This document shows positions 1 to 10,808 of a stretch of 64,000 nt of DNA, piece after piece. The translations under genes and the position numbers were made by a program. The notes below the pieces were generated by a model. That model saw only the letters and a list, made by a program, of their open reading frames with translations, did not search any database and was not told where the DNA came from. How positions within the stretch are numbered: the stretch's first letter is position 1; every line of letters begins with the position of its first letter. The stretch is from Mycoplasmopsis agalactiae PG2 (GTDB lineage: Bacteria > Bacillota_I > Bacilli_A > Mycoplasmatales > Metamycoplasmataceae), in NCBI RefSeq assembly GCF_000063605.1, contig NC_009497.1, positions 806,001-870,000 on the forward strand, read 5' to 3'.

Positions 1-1
1 C

Positions 2-328
2 GATATGGTTGGACACACCGGCAATTTAGAATCAACTATCAAAGCAGTATCATTTTTAGATTCGCAAATAAAAAGAGTAATAGACTTTGCAAACAAAAAC
101 AATATAACTGTTTTTATCACTGCTGATCATGGCAATGCGGAAATAACTGAAGATGAAAACGGCAATCCTGCTACAAAGCATACAAAAAATCCAGTAATGC
201 TTATTTGTAGTGATAAAAGTATAAAATTGAAAGATGGAAAACTAGCTAACATTGCCCCAACTATTTTAGATTACATTAATGTTGCTAAACCAATTGAAAT
301 GGATGAAGAATCGTTAATTGAAAGATAA
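2..328 (+). CDS. gpmI: 2,3-bisphosphoglycerate-independent phosphoglycerate mutase, C-terminal part
   Basis: Last 108 codons of the cofactor-independent phosphoglycerate mutase, which interconverts 3- and 2-phosphoglycerate in glycolysis. The gene enters from the left edge, so its start is not visible. The fragment opens with the family motif DMVGHTGN, and TADHGNAE follows near residue 40; these carry metal-binding and catalytic histidines and aspartates of the alkaline-phosphatase-like fold. The C-terminal NIAPTILDYI segment is also typical. The stop is 2 nt before the next ATG, so the HAD gene downstream is probably co-transcribed. Confidence 0.93.
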   Translation, partial: DMVGHTGNLESTIKAVSFLDSQIKRVIDFANKNNITVFITADHGNAEITEDENGNPATKHTKNPVMLICSDKSIKLKDGKLANIAPTILDYINVAKPIEMDEESLIER

Positions 329-330
329 TT

Positions 331-1230
331 ATGAAGATTAAGAGAATAATATTTAGTGATGTAGATGGCACAATTTGCTCTTTCCCGGATAAAAAAGAGA
401 ATCCTGAGACCAGAAAGAGTATTTTAGAAGCAGTTGAAAACGACAATATAACTCTTGTGCTAAACACTGGTAATCCTCCACTTCCAAAAATGCTTAAAAT
501 GGCTCATGAATTAAAGGCTAAATATATTATTGCTGCTAATGGTTCAGCCATTCTTGATGTCGAAAGCAAAGAGTACTTGTATGAATCAGAACTAAGTTCT
601 GATATTGTTTCTGCAGTCTTAGGCATAATCAAAAAATATGACGAATCTGCCTGTTTCTTTGGTAAGAACGGCTACTACATGGTCACAAGCAACCAAAAAG
701 TAAAAGATTTTTTAACTGAATTTTTCGAATTCCCAGACTGACTAGATGAAGATGAAAAAATCATTAATAACATATTCAAAATTGAAATTTATCCTAAGCC
801 TGAAAATAAAGAAAAAATTGTAGCTGATATTCATAATTTAAGCATAAAAGCTGATCTTGCTGTTATGGGAATGCATATGGAGCTAACAGCGCCAGGCGTT
901 AATAAAGGAACTGGGGCACTATGGTTATGCAATCATTTAGATGCTGATCCTAATTACTGCATGAGTATTGGCGATAGTAACAATGACTTAACAATGCTTA
1001 GAGCAATTGGCTTTTCATATGCTATGGACAATTCACCAAAAAGTGTTAAGGAAGTTGCAAAATACTACACAAGTGATGTTATGCAAAATGGCTTAGGAGA
1101 AGCCATCCAGGACTACATATTTAGAACTAAATTCGATATTCTTCGTCAAGCAAATGAAGACAAATTAGAGAAACAAAAAATTAAAGAAGCTAAGAACGCA
1201 TTCTATCGTGCTAAAGCACAAGAAAAATAA
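331..1230 (+). CDS. Cof-type HAD-superfamily hydrolase
   Basis: A 299-residue cytosolic sugar-phosphate or nucleotide phosphatase of the HAD Cof subfamily. Motif I is SDVDGT at residues 9-14, with the nucleophilic Asp10. The metal-binding motif IV, GDSNNDLTML, lies near residue 214, and a C2-type cap lies between them. An in-frame TGA at 739-741 is read as Trp, giving one continuous protein. The C-terminal tail is Lys/Glu-rich. It follows gpmI by 2 nt and ends at a strong terminator. The substrate cannot be told from sequence. Confidence 0.88.
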
Positions 1231-1243
1231 TTACAAACTTTAC

Positions 1244-1289
1244 AATCGACCATTTAGGCTGTTTTATAGGGTTAAATGGTCGATTTTTT
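1244..1289 (+). terminator. Rho-independent terminator after the gpmI-HAD unit
   Basis: AATCGACCATTTA (1244-1256) pairs with TAAATGGTCGATT (1273-1285), followed by a T run. The loop contains GGCTGTTTTATAGGG, a copy of the motif that recurs in gaps across this window. Confidence 0.85.
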
Positions 1290-1422
1290 AAGTAGGAAAC
1301 ATTCATTATTTATCATTTAGCATAACATTTTCAACTATTCATTCTCAGTATTTTATATTTTAGCAGTTCATCATTAGTATAATTTATATAGTTATTCATT
1401 AACTTTTCGGGATTTGGTAATT

Positions 1423-2109
1423 ATGAATCTAGATAATAATAAAAATGTGCCTCAATTTACAGACCAAAAAGACAAGTTTTTTAGATGAGAAGAGTGGTTC
1501 CACTATATGAGTCTTAAAAAATCTGTATGAAACATTCTTCTTTGAGTTTTCCTTTCATCTTTATTCCTTAGTTTGCTTATTATATTTCTTTCTTTAATTG
1601 CAGTATTTTCAAGTGAATCAGTAAAAAAGCCTGGAATTATTTTTGCTATTACGTTAACCAGCATAATTCTTTTATTTTTAGCACTTAGCTTTGGGCTTTG
1701 AGCGCAAATGAAACAAACTATTTGAAGCGCGAGAAAATATAGCGATTTAAAACTTGCTAAATATTTGTTAATGGTTGCCATTGTTTTAAATCCGTTTTTT
1801 CTGATTTATTTAAGCATTATCAACAAACGTCAAAATAATCTCAAGCACACAAGTAGTTTTAATATTAAATTTCTAAAAGAAAGCAGATCATTATCAAATG
1901 ACCAAACCCAAACCATTTCAACAAAGTATGATGAAGAATACGGCTATACAAACACTTATGAAGCGCAGATAAACAATTCTCCTAGCAGTAGTAAAGTAAA
2001 ATCTAGGAAATATGTGACTAATAACTATGATGATTCATATGACCAAAACTACTATGAAACAGGCAGCTATGACACATCTAGTAAGAAAAGACATAAGCCT
2101 GATAAGTAA
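1423..2109 (+). CDS. Hypothetical membrane protein
   Basis: A 228-residue protein, continuous only if several TGA codons are read as Trp. I do not recognise the family. After a hydrophilic start (MNLDNNKNVPQF) come three hydrophobic segments, roughly residues 38-60, 70-90 and 112-130. The cytosolic or exposed tail is rich in Ser, Asn, Tyr and Lys. A TATAAT box at 1378-1383 lies about 40 nt upstream. It stands alone between two terminators. Confidence 0.7.
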
Positions 2110-2199
2110 AAAAAGTAATTAGGCTGACTGTTTTGATACAATCAAACTTTTTGATCACATACCTAAGACCATAATAAAAACCACTAAAACACAACTAAA

Positions 2200-2229
2200 A
2201 AAACTGGCAGAGCTGTCAGTTTTTTTGGT
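2200..2229 (+). terminator. Terminator after the 1423-2109 gene
   Basis: Near-perfect inverted repeat AACTGGCAGAGCTGTCAGTT followed by a T run, and preceded by A residues, so it could also serve the convergent tRNA-Ser. Confidence 0.75.
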
Positions 2230-2240
2230 AACTAATTATA

Positions 2241-2330
2241 TGGCCGATGGTAAGGGATTTGAACCCTTGAATGATTTGCATCATTATCTGTTTTCGAGAC
2301 AGACCTCTTCAGCCACTCGAGCAACCATCG
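2241..2330 (-). tRNA. tRNA-Ser (anticodon CGA)
   Basis: On the minus strand the acceptor CGATGGT pairs with ACCATCG, followed by G and an encoded CCA. The anticodon loop TCTCGAAAA gives CGA (codon UCG). The long variable arm expected of a serine tRNA is present. Confidence 0.93.
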
Positions 2331-2394
2331 TTTTTCATAAATCTTTTAAATTATAATTTAAAATATTAATAATATACAAACTTAAGGAGTTCTT

Positions 2395-2928
2395 ATGGAT
2401 GGATCATTAACAATGTGAATAATTTTAGGTGTTCTTGTGGGGATAATTTTAGCTATGTTTATCATTAGTTCTGCTAAGAACAAAATAAACAAGAAAAGAA
2501 AAGAAAAGCAAGATGCTGAATTTAGAAAAAAAGCTTCTGAGTATGCCAATTTAATAGCTATCAGACTAAAATGCTTAATGGATGTTAATGAGGAATACTT
2601 ACAAAAATTTGAACCTTCAATCGGAGCATTTAAAATGCGCGACATTGTTTCTGTTGCCAACAAATACTTAAAAACTATTGAAGATGATCTAGAATTCAAA
2701 GAATATATTATCTCATCAGACACCAATTCTGAATTTTTAAAGGACTTTATTACTCTAACTCATACTAGATGCAACAACTGATCTAGTCAATGCGACTTTA
2801 TCAAGTTCAAATTAGAGAGAACGATTGCAGATATAGATTCAGAATATGTCGCAGAAAGAGTTGCCCAAGAAACCCTTAAGATTCGTGAATTTTATGAAAA
2901 AGGGCTAATTACAAATGAACTTGCCTAA
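2395..2928 (+). CDS. Hypothetical protein with one N-terminal membrane anchor
   Basis: A 177-residue protein with an AAGGAG ribosome-binding site at 2384-2389. Residues 5-26 form one hydrophobic anchor, followed by a Lys/Arg-rich stretch and a soluble, mainly helical domain with several cysteines. TGA codons are read as Trp. The 3' end overlaps the pgsA start by 14 nt, so the two are translationally coupled. I recognise this as a small conserved mycoplasma type with N-terminal anchor but cannot give it a function. Confidence 0.75.
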
Positions 2929-3523
2929 TAAACTTACTCTTTTAAGAATGATTTTATTTATCCCTCTATTAGTATTAGTTATCTTATATGGTGTTTTAAT
3001 TCAACGTCACATAGTTGTTTATAAAATAGCTGGCAGGATATTATTAAGCTTAATTTTAGCTATATTTATAGCGGCAATGATTACTGACTACCTTGATGGC
3101 TGATTAGCTAGAAAAAACAAGCAAGTAACTTCATTTGGGAAGCTATTTGATCCTATTGCTGATAAATTAATTGTCACAACTACCTTAATTTCGCTTTCAA
3201 TTTTTGGCTTTATTCCTTTATGAATAACAATTTTATTTGTTGCTAGGGACTTAATTGTTGATGCTATAAGAGTTTTGATGGCTCAAAATAATATTGATGT
3301 TAAGGCATCAATATGGGGTAAACTAAAAACTTTAACTCAAACAATTGCTATTATAATTGTGCTTGTTGTAGCAGTTGCCTTTAATTTCTCACTTGTTTCA
3401 AACTGAAAAGATTGATTAATTTTATACGCAATCAATATTCCAATGTTAGTTGCTCTATTCTTTAGCATCTTCTCAGGCTATAAATACTATCATTCTATAC
3501 GTTCATATATAAAGACAAAATAG
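2915..3523 (+). CDS. pgsA: CDP-diacylglycerol--glycerol-3-phosphate 3-phosphatidyltransferase
   Basis: Makes phosphatidylglycerol phosphate from CDP-diacylglycerol and glycerol-3-phosphate at the membrane, the entry to phosphatidylglycerol and cardiolipin. The protein has 202 residues and several transmembrane segments. The CDP-alcohol phosphotransferase motif starts at DYLDGWLAR (residue 58) and continues through GKLFDPIADK, with all its aspartates present; the W is a TGA codon. Its partner cdsA, which makes CDP-diacylglycerol, lies convergently just downstream. Confidence 0.93.
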
Positions 3524-3547
3524 CTCAATTTGCCTGTTTTATGGTAA

Positions 3548-3577
3548 TAAAAATCAGCATAGCGCTGATTTTATTTT
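3548..3577. terminator. Shared terminator between convergent pgsA and cdsA
   Basis: AAATCAGC (3551-3558) pairs with GCTGATTT (3564-3571), flanked by A-rich and T-rich sides. It can work for pgsA on + and overlaps the cdsA stop on -. Confidence 0.75.
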
Positions 3578-4485
3578 ACTGAAATAAAGAAGTAAACCAT
3601 TGCTACAAGTGTGCTCACAAATGAAATACTATCATGCCTGTCCATAAGCCCACCATGGCCTAAAAGTATTTTAGAATAATCCTTTGTAGCATTCAGTCTC
3701 TTTAAATATGAAAAGTATAAGTCGCCCGCTACTGAAGCAAATGGAGTAATTGAAAATACAAATGTTTGTGGAATAACTTTATTTTCCATTAAACCTAAAC
3801 CAAATATCATTCCTGCTGCAAATATTCAACAAGCTATAACTCCAACTATAAAACCTTCTCAAGTTTTTTTTGGTGAAATATTTGGAGCAAAACTAGCCTT
3901 AATTAATTTTTTACCAAAAAACTTACCGCCAAAAAATCCACCAATATCAGCTAGCGAAGGAGCTAGCAAGATAAATAGCACAATCTTTCAGTCTCTAAAT
4001 GTTGCTAAAAGTAAAAATACGATTGAATTTATAACATAGAAAAATGAAAACCAAATATGAACAAAACGTAAGAATCTGTCTCCTGCTGTCATGTTGGTTC
4101 TGCTTTGCAACTCAATCAAAACAAATATTAAAGCAATAACAGAAATTATTAATAATGATTGTCAATTAAAAACAGAATTTTTAATCAGTATAAGCAATTG
4201 AGTTCTATCAAACGAGCCAGGCTTTAATAAAGTCTCTGCTGTGTCTATAGGCATAAAAGTCATTAAAGCTGCTAGCATTGAGACAAAAATTCTAAAAACT
4301 AGTTTCACACCAAAAGCATTTAAAATCTCAAATGATAAAATAAAGAGAGCAGCAGTTGCCATTATATAAGCAGCAATCCTAGCTTCATAGTGGCTTGCAC
4401 CAAAAATCGCAAATGGAATTATGGCGCTTGCAAGTATTAAAACTCCAACAACAGCTGGCAAAACTCTTTCTTTTAATATTTTCAT
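3571..4485 (-). CDS. cdsA: Phosphatidate cytidylyltransferase
   Basis: Forms CDP-diacylglycerol from phosphatidic acid and CTP in the membrane. The 304-residue polytopic protein carries the CDS signature in its last quarter, about residues 259-286: SYLKRLNATKDYSK followed by LLGHGGLMDRHDS, with the conserved K-D and H-G-G-D-R-D. Several TGA codons are Trp. It starts 38 nt after the ECF S-component gene, so the two are probably one transcript. With pgsA and plsC (34388) it covers the core of phospholipid synthesis. Confidence 0.93.
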
Positions 4486-4523
4486 ATCTTAATATTATAT
4501 TTGTATATTTGAATATTAATAAA

Positions 4524-5180
4524 TTAGTAATATAGTTTTTTTACAGATTTAAATTGTTCTCTTAGAGCAATTAAAGCTGGATACATTGCAAATAATAACA
4601 TTCCACCTAGAATTGGCTCAGAAATAATATTAAATAGCCTTACAAATAATCAAACAGCAATTGGAGGCACACCATTTTTGCCAAGATCACCAGGCCTAAT
4701 TAATTCATGCAAATATTGTGCAAAGAACACAAAATAATGATTTAACATAGTTGAAATCACACCTAAAAGTGTCAATTTTCAAACAGCTGGCTTTTTAAAA
4801 ACATTAAATACTCAAAATAAGACATAAACTCCGAGAGCAACCTCAACTCTTGGTATGACTGAAAGATCAAAATATTGATATTTAGGAATTCCATAAATAT
4901 AGGCAGCAAATCAAGAAGATAAGCCAAAAAATAGTCCGACAGATATATTTCCTACAAACCCTAAGTGGAATGTAGCAATAACTGTTAGTGCCGCAAGGTA
5001 AGTTATTTGTGTATATCCTAAGTTTAAATATCCAATATTTGGCACTGTTGCACTTAAAATAAATCAAGCTAAATAAATACTTAAATTAGCTATTAAATAT
5101 GTTGTGTGGCTGCTAGAATGTCTAAATTTTCATCTACTTTTAACAGCACTAGAGCTATTATTATTCACTTTTGTTATCAT
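4524..5180 (-). CDS. Probable ECF transporter S component (substrate-binding membrane subunit)
   Basis: A 218-residue, highly hydrophobic protein visible only with TGA as Trp. About six membrane segments can be traced, and an IPRVEVALGVYV stretch resembles the loop-helix region of ECF S components. S components bind a vitamin or cofactor and share an EcfA1A2T motor, which is not in this window. I chose ATG 5180 (MITKVNNSSS); GTG 5165 is an alternative. The substrate is unknown, and the family call is by overall look rather than a strict motif. Confidence 0.55.
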
Positions 5181-5279
5181 ACAATAATGATAATACTTTT
5201 TTATTTTTTTGTACTGTTAAATTTATTTTTAAATGAAAAATATGGCTATTTTATAGGCTTATTAATAATTTGCAAAATA

Positions 5280-5303
5280 AAAAAGCCCTCTGGCTTTAAT
5301 TTT
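5280..5303 (-). terminator. Terminator after apt
   Basis: AAAGCC (5282-5287), loop CTCT, GGCTTT (5292-5297), with A/T runs on both sides. On the minus strand it ends the rimP-nusA-ylxR-infB-apt transcript. Confidence 0.75.
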
Positions 5304-5311
5304 TATAATTA

Positions 5312-5824
5312 CTAAAATTTAACTAGTGAAACTATTTCAATTCCATCTTCATTAATGCTGTCTCTACCGTTTAAATCAGTTAGCTCTAAAAGTATAATAA
5401 CTTTTTTTATAATAGCCCCTTGCTCTTTGAGAAGCTTAATTATGGCTTTAATTGTGCCCCCAGTAGCTAAAACATCATCAACTATTGCTACTGTTTGCCC
5501 TTTTTTAATAAAGTCTGCTTGAATTTGTAAAATATTATTACCATACTCTAGATCATATTCTCTAGAAATTACCTTCCCTGGTAATTTACCTGGCTTTCTA
5601 ACCATAATAAAAGGTTTTTTAAGTACGGCTGCTGTAGGAGTTCCAAATAAAAAGCCTCTGGCATCTGGCCCAACTATTACATCAACATCTTTAGCAACTT
5701 CAGCCATGCTTGTGATTGTATAATTAAGCGCTTCACCATCAGCTAAAAGTGGTGAAATATCTTTGAATAAAATTCCTGGCTTAGGAAAGTTTTTTACATC
5801 TCTAATATATTTTTTTAAATCCAT
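5312..5824 (-). CDS. apt: Adenine phosphoribosyltransferase
   Basis: Salvages adenine to AMP using PRPP, which matters in a mollicute that cannot make purines. The 170-residue length is normal. The PRPP-binding loop AIVDDVLATGGT is at residues 113-124, and RKPGKLP near 76-82 is the family's flexible-loop region. An AAAGGG ribosome-binding site precedes it. The 28-nt gap after infB suggests the same transcript, and that gap contains a copy of the GTTTTATAGG motif. Confidence 0.95.
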   Translation of the reverse strand: MDLKKYIRDVKNFPKPGILFKDISPLLADGEALNYTITSMAEVAKDVDVIVGPDARGFLFGTPTAAVLKKPFIMVRKPGKLPGKVISREYDLEYGNNILQIQADFIKKGQTVAIVDDVLATGGTIKAIIKLLKEQGAIIKKVIILLELTDLNGRDSINEDGIEIVSLVKF

Positions 5825-5852
5825 ATTTTCCCTTTAAAGTTGTTTTATAGGC

Positions 5853-7658
5853 CTAAACAGAAACTGGAACCTCTTCAAAGAACACTAAAACGTCATCTTC
5901 TTTAATGTCATTAAACTTCTTAATGTGTGTACCAAAATCCTTGCCTTTTTCAACTACTTTTAAGTCATTTGCTTCACGTTTTAAAGTTTCAACAATGCCT
6001 TCATGAATCATTTTTTTATTTCTAAATATTTGAACCTTGCATCCTACTTTAACAACGCCTTCGTCTTGCATACAGCCAGCAATAGTGCCAACTTTTGAGT
6101 AGTAAAATAGCTTAATGCAGTGCGCAGATCCAATTTTTCTTTCTTCATAAACAATTGGCTTTTCACCATCAAGAATGTTTTGCATATCTTCAATAATCTT
6201 ATAAATTACATCATAAGACATAATTTTTATATTACTTTGTTTTGCAGTTTGCTTAATATTTGGTGATACTTTAACATTAAAAGCAATAATAATTGCATTT
6301 GAAGCTTGTGCTAATAATAAGTCGCTGCTAGAAACTTGACCAACTTGTGCACCAATAACTCTAATCGTTGCTTCTTCATTTTCCATTACAGAAAGCTTAT
6401 TTTTAATAGCTTCAGCAGTTCCTTGCACGTCTGAACGGATAATGACATTGAATACTTTTTTGCCTAGTTCAACATTATTTAATTGAGTTTTTTCATATAA
6501 GTTATGACTTTTATCAATTTGAGCTTTGTCTAAAGCTAATTTTTTAGCATACTTTTCATCATCGAAACCAATAAATCTATCCCCAGCTAATGGAGAGTTA
6601 TTTAATCCAGCAATCTTAACAGGTGTTCCAGGAAGCACTTCATCAATAAATGCTCCACCAGGGCTTTTCATACTTCTTACTTTTCCATAGCATGAGCCAG
6701 CGACAATGAAATCGCCTTTATATAAAGTTCCATTTTCAACAATAATTGTGGTTACAACACCAACGCCTTTGTCAACTTTGCTTTCAATTACAGTTCCGAC
6801 AGGATAACGAGAAGGGTTAGCTTTTAAATCTAATAAATCTGCAAGCAAAATAATTGCTGAAAATAATTCTTCAATTCCTTGACCTTTAAGTGCAGAACCA
6901 TAAACAATTTGAGTATCGCCGCCAAATTCTTCAATAAGAACATCATTTTCCATCAGTTCTCTTTTAATTTTTTCCAAATTCTTTTGTGGTTTATCCATTT
7001 TGTTTACAAAAACAATTAAAGGTACATTTGCCGATTTAGCGTGCATTATAGCTTCTTTAGTCTGAGGCATAACTCCATCATCAGCAGCTACAACCAAAAT
7101 AATAATGTCAGTAATCTTAGCTCCACGAGAACGCATTTTACTAAATGCCTCGTGGCCAGGAGTGTCAATAAATGTTATTTTTTCGCCTTTATGAGAAATT
7201 TGATAAGCACCAGTGTGTTGGGTAATTCCTGAACTTTCAGTGCTTACTACATTGGTTTTTCTAATATAGTCAATTAGTGAAGTTTTACCATGATCAACGT
7301 GACCCATAACTGTAATAATTGGAGGGCGCTTAACTAATAAGCTTTTATCATCATTAAATTTGACTTCATTTAAAAAGTTTCCAGCATCAATGTTTTCTTC
7401 TTTTTTAAAATCAAGTCCTTTTTCCATGCATATTTCAGCAATTTCTTCTTCTTCTAAAATGTGGTTAATTTGATAGAACTTACCTCTAAGTAAAAACCGT
7501 TTAATTAGATCGTTTGCATTCATTTTAATTTTTTCAGCAAACTCTCCTAAAGACGTTCTATTTGTAAAAATAAATGTTCCATTAACAATTTCAGTCTTAA
7601 TGTCTGACAGTTGTTCTTTAACCACACTTGTATTACTTAATCTATTCTTTTTAGCCAT
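5853..7658 (-). CDS. infB: Translation initiation factor IF-2
   Basis: GTPase that brings initiator fMet-tRNA to the 30S subunit. It has 601 residues, a short mollicute form with a reduced N-terminal region. The G motifs are GHVDHGKT at 119-126, DTPGH at 165-169 and NKMD at 219-222, followed by the domain II, III and IV regions. AAGGAGGG just upstream is one of the strongest ribosome-binding sites in the window. The start lies inside the last codons of ylxR, as in the classic nusA operon. Confidence 0.97.
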   Translation of the reverse strand: MAKKNRLSNTSVVKEQLSDIKTEIVNGTFIFTNRTSLGEFAEKIKMNANDLIKRFLLRGKFYQINHILEEEEIAEICMEKGLDFKKEENIDAGNFLNEVKFNDDKSLLVKRPPIITVMGHVDHGKTSLIDYIRKTNVVSTESSGITQHTGAYQISHKGEKITFIDTPGHEAFSKMRSRGAKITDIIILVVAADDGVMPQTKEAIMHAKSANVPLIVFVNKMDKPQKNLEKIKRELMENDVLIEEFGGDTQIVYGSALKGQGIEELFSAIILLADLLDLKANPSRYPVGTVIESKVDKGVGVVTTIIVENGTLYKGDFIVAGSCYGKVRSMKSPGGAFIDEVLPGTPVKIAGLNNSPLAGDRFIGFDDEKYAKKLALDKAQIDKSHNLYEKTQLNNVELGKKVFNVIIRSDVQGTAEAIKNKLSVMENEEATIRVIGAQVGQVSSSDLLLAQASNAIIIAFNVKVSPNIKQTAKQSNIKIMSYDVIYKIIEDMQNILDGEKPIVYEERKIGSAHCIKLFYYSKVGTIAGCMQDEGVVKVGCKVQIFRNKKMIHEGIVETLKREANDLKVVEKGKDFGTHIKKFNDIKEDDVLVFFEEVPVSV

Positions 7659-7948
7659 TTTCCCTCCTTCAATTCAGCTTCTATTCTTTCATATACTTCT
7701 TTTGGAACAGCAGTCCTAAATGTTTTGTTCAAACATTTTTTTCTAACAACAGTATTTCAGTTTTCCTCTGTTGCTATAAAATAGGCTCCTCGGCCTTTTA
7801 GCTCTCTGTTGACATCTAGTTTAATTAGATTTTCATTCTTATTATAATCAAATCTGAGCATTTGATTCTCAGGTACTATAAGTCCTGTTGCAATGCACTT
7901 GCGACTAAAGCCTTCATTTTTTTTATCACTCTTCATTTTCAATGTCAC
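7637..7948 (-). CDS. ylxR: YlxR-family RNA-binding protein
   Basis: A 103-residue basic protein (one TGA as Trp) with the family motifs RKCIATG and GRGAYF. YlxR proteins lie between nusA and infB in many Firmicutes and mollicutes and bind RNA. The ORF from 7948 overlaps the end of nusA by 23 nt; the in-frame ATG at 7936 (MKSDKKNE) is an alternative start. The stop lies 22 nt inside infB. Confidence 0.85.
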
Positions 7949-9557
7949 TTAAATCAATTCCGCCGTCTAAACCAAAACTACTTAAATCTTTGTCAACTTT
8001 AAAGTTTTTAGCGACTTCTTTGGCTTTTTTATAGTCATTAGCAGTCAATTTTTCTTCTCTTTGAATTTCGTTTAATTTTTCATCAATTGAACGTTCATCA
8101 GACTCAATATTTTCTTTAACTGATTCACTGTTGTATTGTTGAATTAGTTCATCAAACTCCATATTTTGACTATTGCTTTCATCAAAAAATGCTTGTTCTT
8201 GCTCTCTAAAAGCCAAAATGTCTTTATCGAATCCTTCAAGGCTCAAGTCAAGATTTTCAAAGTATGAATTTGTTTTTCTTCTGTTATTGTTAAATGCTCT
8301 TGTTGGCGCCTTTTTAGTGGCTCCATATCTTCTAAATGAATTAAGCGATTCTTCCACTTCAGCAATTTTACTTTCATCAAAAGGAATATTTTTTTGCTTA
8401 GCTTCTTCAACTGTAATAATGTCTAAATTAGAATGAGATACCTTGGAAGCTAACATTGTATTAGCACCTTTTTTACCAATAGCTGCAGATAAGCCTGCTT
8501 TTATTGTAATAACATAAAATGAATTTTGACTTTCATTTTTAGGTACAATGTCAACTACTTGTCCAGGAAGCATACATCTGCGAATAAATTCTTTTTTATC
8601 ACTTGTGTAAACAATGACATCAAATTTTTCTTTATCTGCCTGATTTACACCTTGATTCATCTCACTAATGATTAAATTAATTCTTGAAGAATCTTGACCA
8701 ATTATTGCTCCATATACATCTAAGTGCTCATTGCCTGCTGAAGCCTTAAACACTGCCTTAGTTCTTTCTCCCGGTATTCTTTGGACATTAACTATTTCAA
8801 TTAATCCGCTGCTAATTTCTGGAATATTGTTGTACAAAATCTTTTCAATAAGCTTTGGTGAATCTAATGAAACAGTAATTTGACTTAGCTTTGTATCTTT
8901 TTCAACTCTTTCAATTACAACATCGCCATATGATCCAGGATTAATAACTCTTTTTGCACTTACATAATTAGCAGGTAAGTGAGCTATAACTCCGTCATCA
9001 ACAATTTGCACATTTCATGAACCTTTCGAGTTCATAGAAATAAAAGTAACTTTGACAGTTTCGCCAATTTTTTCTAAATATTTTGTATACACAATTGACT
9101 TTTGAAGCTTTTTTATAGCCTGTAAAATAGATGATTCAATAATTTTAGGGGTTTTTTGTACTACTGGATTTGTTGACTTACTTAAAGCTAGTAAATCGAT
9201 TTCAATTTTGATAGTATCATCAACATTTGCATCATTTTTTACCTTTTTAGCCACTGACAAAGGCACATTGTATAGCATCAGTGAAACCTTATCAGCTTCA
9301 CTTAAATCATCAAATTCGCTGTCATCAACAACTATTGCCTCAGTGTTATAAACATGCACTTCTTTGTTTTCTTCATCAATTTCAAAAACAATATTAGCTT
9401 CTGGGTCAATGTTTTTTTGCACAATTCTTGTTACTTCTTCAGAAAATATATCAGCCAAAACTGATAATTCTAATTTTTCTTTTTCATTGTATCCTTTGAT
9501 AATCTCATATCAAATTTTAGGCGCATTCATTAATTCACTATTTTTCTTAACAGACAT
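7926..9557 (-). CDS. nusA: Transcription termination/antitermination factor NusA
   Basis: Binds RNA polymerase and nascent RNA and controls pausing and termination. It has 543 residues once TGA codons near 9515 and 9013 are read as Trp. In order: an N-terminal polymerase-binding domain, an S1 domain (IERVEKDTKLSQI region), KH1 and KH2 (GAIIGQDSSRINLI and AAIGKKGANTMLA), then an acidic tail of about 150 residues unlike standard NusA. The start is ATG 9557 (MSVKKNSELM), preceded by AGGAGA. It lies between rimP and ylxR. Confidence 0.95.
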
Positions 9558-9599
9558 ACTTCTCCTATTTATTCCTGCTTGCATATTCTATATTCATGC

Positions 9600-10010
9600 T
9601 TATTTTTTTATATTTGCTTTTTCTATTTCAACTTTTCTAAACTGTCCCTTGCAATTTCATTTTAGTAATATTGTCTCAGGATTATTCTCTAATATTTCGC
9701 CAGTGTAAAAGTCTAATTTATTAACATTTTTATTTAACTTTACATCAACTATTTCACCAATATGATTTCCCAATTCATCTGTTTCATAGTCCATTGTGAA
9801 ACCAGGAGAGCTTATTGACAATGAATCAAAATCAAATTCTACATTTAATGAATCTATATAATCATTAACTATTTTTGTAAGCTCTTCAATATCTTTAAGA
9901 TCTCTGCTTGATGCTATAACTTCTAATATTAATAGCCCATCTTCATTAACTATTTTCACATCATTAATTTTGTTGCCAAACTTTTCTAATAGCAAGCTTT
10001 TTCAGTTCAT
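9600..10010 (-). CDS. rimP: Ribosome maturation factor RimP
   Basis: Needed for 30S subunit maturation. It has 136 residues with two TGA-Trp codons. The SISSPGFTMDY stretch corresponds to the family's VSSPGLdRPL region. ATG 10010 (MNWKSLLLEKFG) is chosen because TGGAGA precedes it; TTG 9995 would miss this. It is the first gene of the rimP-nusA-ylxR-infB-apt operon. Confidence 0.88.
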
Positions 10011-10020
10011 ATTTCTCCAT

Positions 10021-10083
10021 ACTAAAATAATAAAGAGTTGGATTTCTCCAACTCGTATATTAATTACGAATGCTTTTATTATA
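10021..10083 (-). promoter_or_regulatory. rimP operon promoter and terminator-like leader hairpin
   Basis: TATAAT (10083-10078) with a weak TTGTAT 19 nt upstream implies transcription from about 10071. The leader then forms GAGTTGGA-GAAA-TCCAACTC (10054-10035), followed by TTTATTATTTT, only 25 nt before the rimP ATG. It may end tdk transcripts, act as an attenuator in the operon leader, or both. Confidence 0.6.
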
Positions 10084-10158
10084 GCAAACTTTAATGTTTT
10101 TTATACAAAACAATAAGAAGTTAGTTGACTAATAAATAGAAGTTATAAACTGCTAAAT

Positions 10159-10731
10159 CTACATTTTAGCCTTCTCTTTTTCACCCTTTATATGACAAAT
10201 TCTGCATCTAGCCTCATATTCAGAATCGCCTAATAAATTAAGTTCATCACTTTTAACTTTTCTAAACGAAAATCCGGCGTCAGATTTACACTCTAAACAA
10301 ACTGCTTTTAGTTTTAAAATACTATCAGCAGAAGCTAAAACCTTTGCCATAACATCAAATGGTCTTCTTTTAAAATCCATATCAAGCCCAGAGCATATTA
10401 CTTTTACACCCTTATAAATTAACTCTTCAATAACAGATAAAATATCTTCATCCATAAAATTAACTTCATCAATAGCTACACACATATATTTAGTACTTCA
10501 GTGATCTAAAATCTCTTTAGAGCTGCTGACATTAATTGCTTTATGCTTTGCCCCTGTTCTGCTAACTATTTCATTTTCTGAAAACCGTGTGTCAAATTTA
10601 GGCTTTATTACTAATGAATTTATTCCTGCAATTTTAAGAATATTAATTCTTTTTAAAAGCTCTTCTGTTTTGCCAGAAAACATAGGTCCTGTTATTACTT
10701 CTAGTTGACCTAGCCCATTTTTTAAATACAT
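10159..10731 (-). CDS. tdk: Thymidine kinase
   Basis: Phosphorylates thymidine to dTMP for nucleotide salvage. It has 190 residues with one TGA-Trp. The P-loop GPMFSGKT is at residues 15-22, DEVNFM carries the Walker B-like Asp, and two Cys pairs (CLEC and CRIC) form the zinc site. This is the type II, cellular-type enzyme. GAGGAAT precedes the start. It sits between pepA and rimP on the same strand, after the pepA terminator. Confidence 0.96.
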
Positions 10732-10763
10732 TGCTAATTCCTCTTTATAAAAATGATGAAATT

Positions 10764-10801
10764 AAAAAAGAATCTTGGCCTTAAAACAATGATTCTTTTT
10801 T
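10764..10801. terminator. Terminator after pepA
   Basis: AAAAAAGAATC (10764-10774) pairs with GATTCTTTTTT (10791-10801). It is symmetric but placed just after the pepA stop on the minus strand. Confidence 0.8.
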
Positions 10802-10808
10802 AATTATT

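Noticed and set aside
5106-5315. 69-codon plus-strand ORF
   Set aside because: Overlaps the 5' part of the S-component gene and a terminator; low-complexity AT sequence.
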